A stretch of DNA of 64,000 nt from Owenia fusiformis (Eukaryota; Annelida; Polychaeta; Sabellida; Oweniidae): assembly GCA_903813345.2 (NCBI GenBank), contig CAIIXF020000010.1, positions 9,976,349-10,040,348 of the forward strand. Reading direction: 5' to 3'. A program made the translations under genes and the position numbers. The notes beneath the pieces are model-generated. The model was not told the origin of the DNA. It searched no databases and saw only the letters and a list, made by a program, of their open reading frames with translations. This document shows, in pieces, positions 46,806-57,505 of the stretch; position 1 is the stretch's first letter; the number at the start of each line of letters is the position of its first letter.

Positions 46806-49800
46806 ATGTCGAGTCAGGGGAGCGGTATCGATGTAGATTGTATGACTCTGACCCGTTTTGTGTTAGCTGAACAACGAAAACATCCAGAAGCAACCGGGGA
46901 TTTGACTCAATTGATCACCGCAATTTGTACAGCAGTCAAGGCGACCTCATCAGCTGTTAGAAAAGCAGGAATAGCAAAGTTGTGAGTTTATCTTGTGTTT
47001 TTAGACTGCCAATGTATATATGCTAAATTTATTGTTATCTAATGGCCTCTAATAACTATACAAATGTAAATCGCAGTGGGGGTACGGTGAATGTGTGGAT
47101 TACTCATTTGACAAGTCCTCGGCCTCCATGGCTGTAGACGACAGTCTTTATCCGAAACTATATCCTATTTACAGTCTGAATAATTATTCAGGACTTCTAG
47201 TCATGTATACTCGTCATGATACAGGATAAGGTATTAGACTCCCTGGCTGTAGACATTAGTCCCGGGTAGTCATTCAATCAAGGACTAGATTCGTCATGGT
47301 ACAGGATACGGTTGTACATGTACATAGTCTCAGCTCTGATGTCTATCAGTTGTTTTGACTTTGTTTTGAATTGTACACTGAGGGTTTAAATAATCTGAAA
47401 TGTAAGGCTTGTGGGTGCTGCTCCCCGGAGGGCTGCTATTGCTCCCATGATTTGGTCTGCAATTTAAACTCAGAGCACTGCAGGCCATTAGGCTTATTAG
47501 GCCCCAACAATCATGTAAATGAAGTACTTCACAAAGAATTAGTTTGTCTACCGGACAACACTGTCCTGGCTCTGAGGAGTCAGACTATTTGAATTTTGTA
47601 AATCAATATTATTGAGCCCATTGGTAAGGCCTACAAATCTCAGATATACAAACAAAAATATCAGTTTTCTTTGCAGTGCACTTAATTCTGTCATATGGAA
47701 TTGGAGTCATAAAAGGGAATGGAGATGCAACTATGAAGATCTACCCTCTTATAAAATGACAACAAACAACTATACCATGGGCTTCCAGAGATCTAAAATC
47801 CAAGCCAAAAAATATACATATGTACAATTATTTTTTGGCTTGGATTTTAGATCTCTGGAAGCCCATGGTTTTACATACAATGTACATTTGTACATTTACA
47901 TTCATGTATGTTGCATATGTACACTGGTGTAAAGTGACACCATTTCTTATTTTAACCTACATGTATGGTATTACGCTATGATTTGTTATAGGCAACTACA
48001 TGTATATCACCCCCCCCCTCCCCGGGAGGCTAATTTAGTTTTTACATCTCACAACGTGACTGCATGATCCTATAAGCTTGTTATCTGAACTTAGACTTGT
48101 TTACCCCTTGACATTAGTTTGGACTTTGCACCCAATGTTTACTCGTCTGAAAATTGGTTGAGAAATTATTTGATTCAACATAATATTAATATAATTGGAG
48201 AAATAATCATTGAAATAGGCTTGAAATATGTAACAGCCATATGCTATTGTCAGTGGGCATCCACTAATGCACAACTGGGCATGTAATGCACATACATCTA
48301 TAATTGCAGAATTCACATCTTTATACTCATTGTAAATTCCAGATGTTTACATTCAAATGTACAGTACAGTGCATTCTATTGATTGAATTTATCAGTGAGC
48401 TCAAAGTCAAGTAAGGACCCAGCAATGACAAAACATCAGCCATTAGATTCATACATTACATTACATCTTTAAGATGAGTCAGTTTCATGAGATTGAATTT
48501 TCAACTCATAATTTTTGACATTATCATTATTGTCCCATGGTCTCATGGTTTTGGATGGTGAAAATGATTCTTGATTCATAAGAGGTCTTAAACATTGTTT
48601 CTCTGTGTATCAAATCATAGTTTGGGATATTGTGGGTTTGCTTTCATAAGCTTCATGCTCTTCGATGTTTCCTTTTCTTGCTTTTATGATAATCTACTTT
48701 CCTTTGGTCTCATGCATATATATTTTTACAGATTGAGGACCCTTCCTTGGTTAAAATTTCAAATAAAAAAATCATTCCATATTAACAAGTAACTGTTGTT
48801 GCTATTGTTGAGCTGAGGTATTACCAGCAACATTGTGTTTTTCATTGTCTCTTAAAAGAGAAACCTGGTTTCCAAGCCCTCAACTCTCCTTGGAGTTAGT
48901 TTGGGTCTCAGATAGAGAAGACCTAATAGGGTTTAATACTATTATATTACAAACATATTAAAATGTTATATTAAATCAATTTTGTTTTTCTGAGTTATAT
49001 TGTGTCTATAATTGATTTTCATTATATGTATTCAGATGCATATTGTGTCATTGAAGGGTGTGCCTAGTGGGTGTGAACATATTGGCCAATTAGATGTCTT
49101 GTTTCTGTACACACCAGGTAGTTGTAACAGCTGATGTGAGGTCAACATGTTTTCAGTGCAATTTAATACATACAATTAGCTATAGGTTTTTGTATCCATT
49201 GATACACTTTAAAATATTTAAGTTTATATGAAAATGTTAAGTCTGAATAGAAGTTTATTGAAAAATAGTGGATAAATCTGTAACAAAAACTTGATTGAAA
49301 AGCAATAACTGAAATTTACCCTGTATTATGAGTCAGGTTAGTCTTGCGTCAAACCAAAACCCTGTATACACCCCTCCCATCCTGTTCCCCTTGCATATAT
49401 TGTGTATAAGGGAGGCAAGAGAGTTTTTATGCAAGATTAGATAGAAGGAGTCATTGTTTTTCTTGAAATTATTGTTAAGGGAAGGGGAGTAAATCCCAAC
49501 TTTGTTAAAGGTAAAAATATTGAAATCAACAAAGCTAAGAAAAGTGTAGAAAAATATCAGTGTTGAAATACATTTGTAGGAACTGCAAGAAAAGCTGCTT
49601 TGTATAAGTTGTTCTCTTAGACCTGACCTTAAAAGATGCAAAATGTTTATACCCTAAAATCACTGGTGATCCACTCGATTACGCTGTTTACCAGGGTAAT
49701 CGAGTGGATCACCAGTGAAAATACCGATATCTTTATGCTTTATCTGCCTACTGACTGGACTTAATATCCTCAGGGTGGCCAAATCAACTGAATTCTCATG

Positions 49801-52800
49801 AAGTCAAAATTCTTAACTATAGTATTGTGCCCTGATTCACTCAATGTATCATTTGGAAAAAAAACAATACAGTTTGTCATCTCAGTGCAAGTTTTATACA
49901 TTGATGTAAACACAAAGGTACATAGCATTTTGTCAGTTTGCTCCAGTGCATTCTGCTTAGTTCTGAAATGGTATATTGATATCTAGATAGTTTCATAATG
50001 TACTTTTACTTCAATTTGATTTCCTCTTACAGATATGGCATCGCTGGAACGACTAACACCACAGGAGATGAGCAGAAAAAGTTGGACGTTTTGGCAAATG
50101 ACTTGTTCATCAATATGTTGAAGTCTTCTTTCACGACATGCTTGCTTGTCTCGGAGGAAAATGAAAATTGCATTGAGGTTGAAACAGAGAAACAGGTAGA
50201 GATATTTCTGATTTTAAGGAAGAAGGTGGAAAATATTAGGTGTCCCAAAGAAGTGAGCTGCTTTTTGACAAGTTTTTTCTTAGTAATACAAATCACTCAG
50301 ATTTATTGAAAATGAAAAAGACAGTGGCCATAAGGGTATTATTACCAAGTGTTACAAATAAATATATGTATGAAATAACCAATTTCAAAGCTGGGCATTG
50401 ATACTGGCCATTTAGGCATGATGTTTTTAACTTGACAATACTTATATAATATGTAACTGATCTCTTTCTTTATAGCACTTGCTAATGACAACCAATCTAC
50501 CTTCTCATCTTAGAGAATGGTTTCATACAGATAATAAACACTCCATGACCAAATGTGTTAATAAATGTTTCCAAGCAAATGCACAGTATATTTTGATTTG
50601 TACAATAAGTCTTTTTGAAAATACAATATGATGTTAAACTAAAATGTGTCTGTTTTAGGGGAAATACATTGTGATGTTTGACCCATTAGATGGATCTTCA
50701 AATATTGACTGCCTTGTTTCCATAGGAACAATATTTGGAATTTATAGAAAAGTAAGTTTCCATCTATCATTTAGTTTGTTAAATGTGACATGTAAAATAA
50801 TAAGCAATGGTACATATATTGAAATTCCTGCCAATAATAGTTGTGAAATAATTTTATATTAACCAACGTGTTTTAATTTTGAATTTTTGAGATTCACTGT
50901 ACCTTTTTGTATAAAATCCTCATTGTGGTTTAAAATTCAGCACCTAGAAGTGGTCACATATTAAACAAATACTGGATGACCATGAGGTGGATATGCCAGA
51001 AAACCTATCCGAGGAAAGTGTATTTTTTTCGAGGATAGGTATTCTGGCATATCCACCTCATGGTCATCCAGTATTTATTTTATTATGCACCTGCCTTGAG
51101 AAATACTTTATTTTAAAGAATGGGTCTACTAAAACAGAAGCCGAGCCTAGTATTTTTTTTTCGAGGATAGGTATTCTAGCATACGGGATGGTTGGAGATC
51201 TCGTTGCTTCAATACTGGATAGAACGAGATCTTACTGCCATGTATGGCAATAGACCCTGCAGCTCTTAACCAATAAGATTTGAGTATTTTAATGAGGTGC
51301 ATAATAATATTATTTTTGTGACAAGCATTCATCATTGTTGTTGTTGTTCTACATCAGCATTTTCATCAATTGTTAACGTTTTTGTAATTGCAACTAGGTG
51401 GTGACATTTTGTTAAAACCTTGTTTAAAGATGTGAGAAATAGAAATAAGAAACAACATTGAATTAATTCAGTAAATTAAGATTGATATTAAACCTATACC
51501 TCTCTCCAAAACGCAAACATAAATTATTTTTCCATTTTCCTACGACTGAAGAGCTAATAAATGCTTAAATATAAAGGATCTTGTACACCTGCCATTATGA
51601 TCTCCCCATGAACAAAATGAATCATTTTTAGGTGTAATATAAAGAATACAATGTTACATAATACTTTGGAAAATATTTAAGCGTTTGGCCCCACATGGGC
51701 TGAGGTTGGGGTCATTAAGTTCAGCAAGGGTGTATTGACTTGACATTGGATGTGTTCTATTGACTTAACATGTGGATACCATCAGATTCCAATGGAGGCC
51801 ATTGGTTTCTATTGATTTTCACAAAAATACCTAAAATACACTATGACCTGAATCGATTGCAAATTAAATAATTTCACAATATGACACAAATGGTATTTCA
51901 GATCAGATGTGCAAATATAAAGTTTGCAATCGATTCAGGTCATACTTCAAATTAAAAGATTATTCATTTTTTCATCATTTTTTTCCTACAAAATGGCTAT
52001 AGAAAAATGCTTCAAAAGCAACTTTTACACTTATGAAATCCCATACAACTTTGTAAATCCAAATATTATACTGTTATGATTCATTAATTAATAACATATT
52101 TTGATAAGATGTAGGGATGTGTAGGATGCAAATGGATTTTGACAGACACAAAAAGACTTCCTGGTTTGGCATCTCTACCCCTGTACACTTTATGATTGAA
52201 TATTGCCCTAAAAAGTGGCCCATTCATCAATACAGTGCTGAATATAGGTCAACAAGATACTAGTGTACATATAAATGTAATAATAAAAGCAGTATATTTA
52301 TTTTGAAAAATCAGATGAATTTATTTTTGTTCATGGGGAGATCATAATGGCAGGTGTACAAGATCCTTTGACATAGATATAAACGTTTTTTAAGTGTAAA
52401 ATCAAAGCATAACCAATAACTTAAAAAATAAAAAAAGACTATGCCAGGATTCAAACCCGGACCATCAAAGTGACAGGCGAGCACTCTACCACTGTACTAA
52501 CCAGGCATTGGCTACACATGCGAGTAATTTAAGGGGATTTATCTAAACTTTGTTTTAGTTAGTCGCGTGACATTCTAAATTTAGAAATCTTCGAAGAAAT
52601 TTGTTTACCGGCGAACCTCCGAGCAGTTGAATGAACAATCGTCAAAATAATATCTTTATCGTGAGTATTTCTTCACAGTATTTGCTCCATTTGTTCATTA
52701 TTGTATATTTTCTCATTAAAGCACAAAGTATTACTAGGGACCCCGGGAACAACCTAAGATTGCGTTTCGGAGAGAGGCCCGACTTTAAAGTTTAGACAAT

Positions 52801-55800
52801 ATCTGAAAGATTGGTCTCTATCTCTGATTTATCTTAAGTAAAGTGCATGTGTATCACTCTAACAGAGAATTAATTTTTTTTTCACAAGACCCAAAGAAAA
52901 GCATCATTATGAACCTTTGACAATATAGAGGTCATAATACATGTAACTTCTTTGAGTCAATACCTCATTATTTCCCATATTTTCTTTGGATTCTGTACTA
53001 TAATGAATTTGAACAAGATTAACACTGACTATTGCATGGCTTTTATTAGACATCAGATGGGCCTCCCTCACTGAAAGATGCCCTACAGCCAGGAATTGAA
53101 ACAGTAGCTGCAGGATATGCACTTTATGGTAGTGCTACCATGATTGTCCTTGCTGCAGGAGGTAGCACTGTTAACGGCTTTATGTTAGATCCAGTAAGTG
53201 TTTTTGAAATGATTGACCCATACACAATTGCCTCCCTTTTTTTTCCTAAACTAAATTATATTTTGCTTTTTTTAGGATCTGGATGAGCAAAAGAGGCGCA
53301 ATCTATGACATCATGCATGACAATTGGTTTTTCTGTACCTCATTCTGTCTAATGACTTCAAAGGCAAGGTTTGGAGCCTAGTTATTAACTTTGTGTTGTC
53401 ATTAGATAGTAAAGGTAACATTTGTTTAAGTAAATATCACAATGAGTCTATCCAGGATTTTACCTTGTGCAGTATAGGTATGCCAGTTGGCCGACTCAGT
53501 CAAAGATTAGAGTGTTATTTTATAGTCTATTAGTCTATTTTGGTAAAAAGGAGATCATTGTGATATTTTGTTTGAAATGAACTCATCCTCTATCATGTCT
53601 ATTGACCTTAAGAAATTCCCATGAAATTCAAATCATAGCAACCTACCCATTCGAATCACTAATGGACTATGATACAAATGTTTTTTTTCTTTAAAAACAC
53701 AGCTTTAAAGGCAATCGATAGGTAGTTACAGGTTGCCACACCTTTCTTTCTTGGGAGGATTTCATATAGGGATAGAGGTTGATCCACGTTAACATTGACT
53801 TTCTCAGTTCTGTTAATAGCAATTAAACATATCATTTTGACATTCATCAGACCCACACTGGACGTCCGACTGTTAAGGATGCGTTGGTTCCAGGACATGA
53901 AATGGTAACCGCTGGATATGCCTTATATGGTAGCGCCACAATGGTCGTCCTAGCGCTGAATGGAAACGTCAATGGGTTTATTTTGGATCCTGTAAGGTTA
54001 AATGCTGTGGTTCAATGTTGTTTTTGCATGTGACTAGAGAATCTGATTTTATGGCATGATTTGAAAATGCGCTTTTGTCAGATGTTGTACAACGATGAAG
54101 AAATCAAGCTCAATTTGCAAGAGAACATGTATTCACTATATTAGATTAAAAAAGGCCAATCTGCAATACCACACTCACAATCTTCAAAAGTCATAATTTG
54201 GCTGGTATGGCTGCAGCTTTCATATCTTATGTGTTTACATAAACAAAACTTTACACCATTTATTTTGATGAACTTGATGACAGTACTGTCCCCTTAATGC
54301 AAATATATACTAATAGATATTAAGTATTTTATATTTGAATAGTTCCCTTTTCTTGAAATAGTTTTGAACACTGAGAATACCACATTAAGCTCTTCTTTGA
54401 AAATGATGATGTTTAATTACTGACTTCTGGCTTCCAATGCTGGCTTTATGACTAAATACTACACAAAGAATTCCAGCTCTTTGCTCTGATATTCTACTAA
54501 GTAGACATATTTTCCTCTGGACTATCTCTGTATTAAAGCTTCAAGCTTATATGAACTACAGCAGCTACAACTACTTGTATAAAATAAGATTATTTGTTTT
54601 ATTTTTGATGTATGATACAACACAAAATTATATTGATGCATATTGCTAAACGCCATCTATTACAGTAAAATCTGTGTAAGTGGAACACCTTTGGTACCTC
54701 CACAAAGTGTAGCACTTCTAGAGGTTCAATTGCTTATGGGTCTCTGAAGTGTTCCACTTACAGAGTCAGAGGTGTTGCACTTTACTGGTTTACTATATTT
54801 ACTTACAAATTGTTTTACAAGTTAGGCTTGTGTATATCTGTGTTTTGTTTGTTCCAATCATTGTTTTATATACCCACAGGGACATACTGTTAGATCTTGA
54901 GGGTAGGGCTGTTGCTTGGAAGGGGACCCAATCTGATTTACTTTTTTGAAATGACTTTATCTAGAATATTTTTCTCTCCAAATAAAAGAGGAACTTCTAG
55001 CCAATCATTTTCAGAATATACAAAAAAATACCAAAAAGGTGTTCTTTTTGAACTAAGTTTTTATTCTTCAATATTTTAATCGAGTATTTTTTTTAGAAAT
55101 CATTTTGCAATCAAGATCTACCAGTTGTCACCATAGATTTTAATTTTGTTTGAGGGGTGTTGTTCAATAATCAACACTTGTGGAAGAATGAAGTTCATTA
55201 TGTCATTATGTAAGAGGGGAGGGGGTTAATGAATATTTCATAAGTGAGAGTAAGAGGGGATTAAACATAACAAAAAAATTGAAGTTCATTTCCCACGACT
55301 GTCAACATTTGGACAACACCCCTTGTAAGAAGCAGTGCTGTAATTGTGTTAGAAATGAGAGCACAAAGGACAACATTAGAAGAAATAGAAGAAAATAACC
55401 AAAATAATCTTTGCGGCTTAAAGAACGTATTAAAGACCAATAAAAATTCAGATAGCTACTATGGTTTTGTTATGTAATGTTAACATAAATACAGCTGTAG
55501 TACAGGGTGTCCAAAAAAAACCAGGACCGTAAGAAAGTTGAAACTCGGTCAATTTTGCATATTTTGCCTTGCTATTTCAGAATTATTTAGTTCATTCAAT
55601 GTGAATTTTGTTGTGAAAGTTTGATAATAATCTACTAATTGAGTCAAAAACTATAGCTCCTTACAAAACATGCCCCAAATGTGCAAATCTCATCTCTATG
55701 CACAATTCAATCCGGTGAACAAAGCTGTTGATGATCCTCCTACACACATGTCTTTCTGAATGGACAGGTTTGTTCCAAGAACAATTGCTACTGGGGCTTA

Positions 55801-57505
55801 CATCCTCCTGATGAAGTGTTACAGCATCCATTGCATTCTGAACAATGCACTGCCTGGGTGGCAATGAGGAAACATGGAATCATCAGTCCCTTTTGGTTCG
55901 AAGGTGACTGGGGACTTGCTATCACCATGAACAAGGACCAGTAAGTTCTCACCAAGTTTTGGAGGTCACTAAGCACCAGAAGGGACATCTAAGGAGATAA
56001 TTAAGCAGTGGTTTCAACAAGCCAATACCACCCCAACACTGCAAATGATATGCTGAAATGGTTTAGGCAATGCTTTGGTGGTCAGCTCATCAGTTGCAGA
56101 ACACAAACCATATGGGCAGCTCATTCGCCTGATCTAAATCCCCCAAATTTTTATCTTTGAGAATTTCTCAAAGCCAATGTGTATACTGACAGGCCCCTAA
56201 CAATCTTAAGAGGGCAATAACTACCCCAATATTTACCATCCACATTAATGTGTATAGGTAAGGGTCATTAACAACTTTGTTCGCAGGATTCATTATCATC
56301 AAACTTTCAGAACAAAATTCACATTGAATGAACTAAATGATTCTTAAATTTCAAGGCAAAATTGACCGAGTTATTCAACTTTCTTACGGTCCTGTTTTTT
56401 TGGACACCCTGTATTATTCATTAATTTAGCATTTTTAAAATATCTTTGTAAGATAAAAATCTAATAGTTGTAAATAGTTGTTTTAACTTATTACTTACTT
56501 CAGTCTCAACCTAAATAATAAATGTAAATTACAAATATATGTGTATAATACCCCAGTCATATAAAAATGAAGTTCAAATTATTTTCTGTTATATTCCAGG
56601 CAATTGGTGAGTTTGTCCTCTCTGAGCCAAATATCCGTATAAAGCCAAGAGGCAAGATCTATTCCCTCAATGAGGGATATGCTGCAATATGGGATGAGGC
56701 AACTAGGGAGTATATCAATAGCAAAAAGGACCCCAAGGTACAGTACAGGGCTTTCCATAGGCAACCTATTTGAGCATACCCTTGCCATATCTAGAACTGT
56801 ACCATGTTCAAGCTTCAAATAGATTAAATCTGTTTGCCTAGTACAGTACATTGAAAAGTATATGTGAACATTCACTAAAATGTGTGTTTGTTACATCTCA
56901 TGACATTGAATTAAATGTTGTGAAAAACTTATCAACTCCAACTAAAATACATGCAAGTATAAGATAAGCAATAGAGTCCATGTATTAAAATCATTCACTG
57001 TGACACTCTTTTGAATCAATTCAACATGTTGGTCAATTTCCCTAAAAGAAATATCTTCTGATCTGTATAGTAAAATTAGTTTTTAAGTTCTATACATGGA
57101 AGTCTATAAAGTATTGCTACAGCGTGGGAAGTTGTATGTTGCAATGCACAGTACATTGTTTTTTTAACATAAACATCAAAATTGTATTTTCTCCAGTGTG
57201 GCAAACCCTATGGTGCAAGGTACATTGGTTCAATGGTGGCTGATGTACATAGAACTCTGGTGTATGGAGGAATATTTGCATACCCAGCAACCTCAGCCAA
57301 TCCTAAAGGAAAATTGAGGCTCCTGTATGAATGCAATCCAATGGCTTACGTCATAGAAAAGGCGGGAGGAATGGCCACGACTGGTACTCAACGAATTCTC
57401 GATATCGTTCCTGAATCAATCCACCAGAGGTCGCCTATATTCATGGGATCAAAGGAAGACGTACAAGATGTCATAGACATGTATAAAAAACACGGAAAAA
57501 GCTGA
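46806..57505 (+). CDS. FBP1: Fructose-1,6-bisphosphatase with alternative exons 4a/4b, complete
   Basis: It hydrolyses fructose 1,6-bisphosphate to fructose 6-phosphate and phosphate in gluconeogenesis and is a cytosolic enzyme inhibited by AMP. Exons are 46806-46981, 50033-50195, 50659-50751, then 53050-53193 (4a) or 53851-53991 (4b), then 56600-56737 and 57197-57505. The product is 340 (4a) or 339 (4b) residues; human FBP1 has 338. All splice sites are GT-AG. Metal-site residues are visible: Glu100/Glu101 (LVSEE), Asp121 and Asp124 ([11 protein letters not shown]) and Glu283 (LYECNPMAY). The AMP-loop region ATGDLTQL is in exon 1. Substrate-site stretches [15 protein letters not shown] and KAGGMATTG are intact. 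FBP1 rather than FBP2 orthology is only nominal, since invertebrates usually have one gene. Intron 1 is 3 kb; intron 4 hosts a mariner relic. Confidence 0.97.
47773..47868. repeat. Perfect 40 bp inverted repeat with 16 nt loop
   Basis: Arms 47773-47812 (starting accatgggcttccagagatc) and 47829-47868 are perfectly complementary. It is in FBP intron 1, so it would be transcribed as a hairpin. It could be a very young fold-back insertion or a small-RNA precursor; nothing in the sequence decides. Confidence 0.9.
49660..49718. repeat. Perfect 22 bp hairpin with 15 nt loop
   Basis: Arms 49660-49681 (tcactggtgatccactcgat..) and 49697-49718 pair perfectly around the loop cgctgtttaccaggg. It lies in FBP intron 1, about 315 nt before exon 2. 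The size is short for an animal miRNA precursor. Confidence 0.9.
50967..51077. mobile_element. Short fold-back with ~50 bp arms, plus a partial third arm
   Basis: Arms 50967-51016 and 51027-51077 pair with few mismatches ('aaatactggatgaccatgag' and its inverse). The inner part of the right arm ('tcgaggataggtattct') is repeated at about 51162. FBP intron 3. Confidence 0.8.
51489..52787. mobile_element. Inverted-repeat element with tRNA-like cargo and nested palindromes
   Basis: Outer ends resemble those of 5983-6490: 'tctctccaaaacgcaa' at the left and 'ttgcgtttcggagagagg' at the right. Inside is a second inverted repeat (51577-51620 with 52326-52371, 'ggatcttgtacacctgccat'). Within that is a third, 51842-51863 with 51922-51943 ('atgacctgaatcgattgcaa'). 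A tRNA-like gene lies at 52442-52507. FBP intron 3. Confidence 0.75.
52442..52507 (-). tRNA. tRNA-Asp-like sequence (GTC), probably a pseudogene
   Basis: On the minus strand the acceptor TGCCTGG pairs with CCTGGCA at six of seven positions. The D stem GTAC/GTGC pairs with one wobble, and the T arm CCGGG-TTTGAAT-CCTGG is well formed. The anticodon loop CTGTCAC gives GTC (Asp). The 3' half of the anticodon stem does not pair, and the stretch to the T stem is a few bases short. A T-run follows the 3' end. It is probably a mobile relic inside the 51489-52787 element. Confidence 0.6.
53050..53193 (+). CDS. FBP1: FBP alternative exon 4a (48 codons)
   Basis: Acceptor ttttattag, donor GTAAGT, phase 0 at both ends. 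It encodes [15 protein letters not shown] through [19 protein letters not shown] to VNGFMLDP. It aligns with residues about 143-189 of human FBP1 (recalled), including the [11 protein letters not shown] core. It is one codon longer than exon 4b in the loop after the MIVLA strand. Confidence 0.93.
53851..53991 (+). CDS. FBP1: FBP alternative exon 4b (47 codons)
   Basis: Acceptor attcatcag, donor GTAAGG, phase 0 at both ends. It encodes [15 protein letters not shown] through [19 protein letters not shown] to VNGFILDP. It shares the core of 4a but differs at many other residues, so it is an old duplicate kept open. Including both 4a and 4b would keep frame but insert a second copy of a core segment, so mutually exclusive use is expected. 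Confidence 0.93.
54661..54796. mobile_element. 136 bp MITE with TACAGTAAAATCTG ends
   Basis: TACAGTAAAATCTGTGTAAG at the left and TTTACTGGTTTACTATA at the right are decayed inverted repeats. Interior 'gtgttccactta' is shared with the copies near 1200 and 59173. FBP intron after exon 4b. Confidence 0.65.
55501..56413 (+). pseudogene. Mariner-like transposon with broken transposase
   Basis: The ends TACAGGGTGTCCAAAAAAAA and TTTTTGGACACCCTGTA with ~100 bp subterminal inverted repeats define a 913 bp element at a TA. Inside, on the plus strand, fragments such as [19 protein letters not shown] (about 55852-55910) and [13 protein letters not shown] (about 56118-56157) match the DDE-transposase patterns GIIGPYFFE and PRSPDLTPLDFFLW as I recall them. 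Stops and frameshifts break the frame, so it is dead. FBP intron before exon 5. Confidence 0.85.

Noticed and set aside
47371-47592. Cysteine-rich 73-codon frame in FBP intron 1
   Set aside because: No ATG start, no secretion signal and no exon context; probably chance in a locally GC-richer stretch.
50987-51253. 88-codon frame in FBP intron 3
   Set aside because: It runs across both arms of a fold-back repeat, and the repeated residue blocks simply mirror the repeated DNA.
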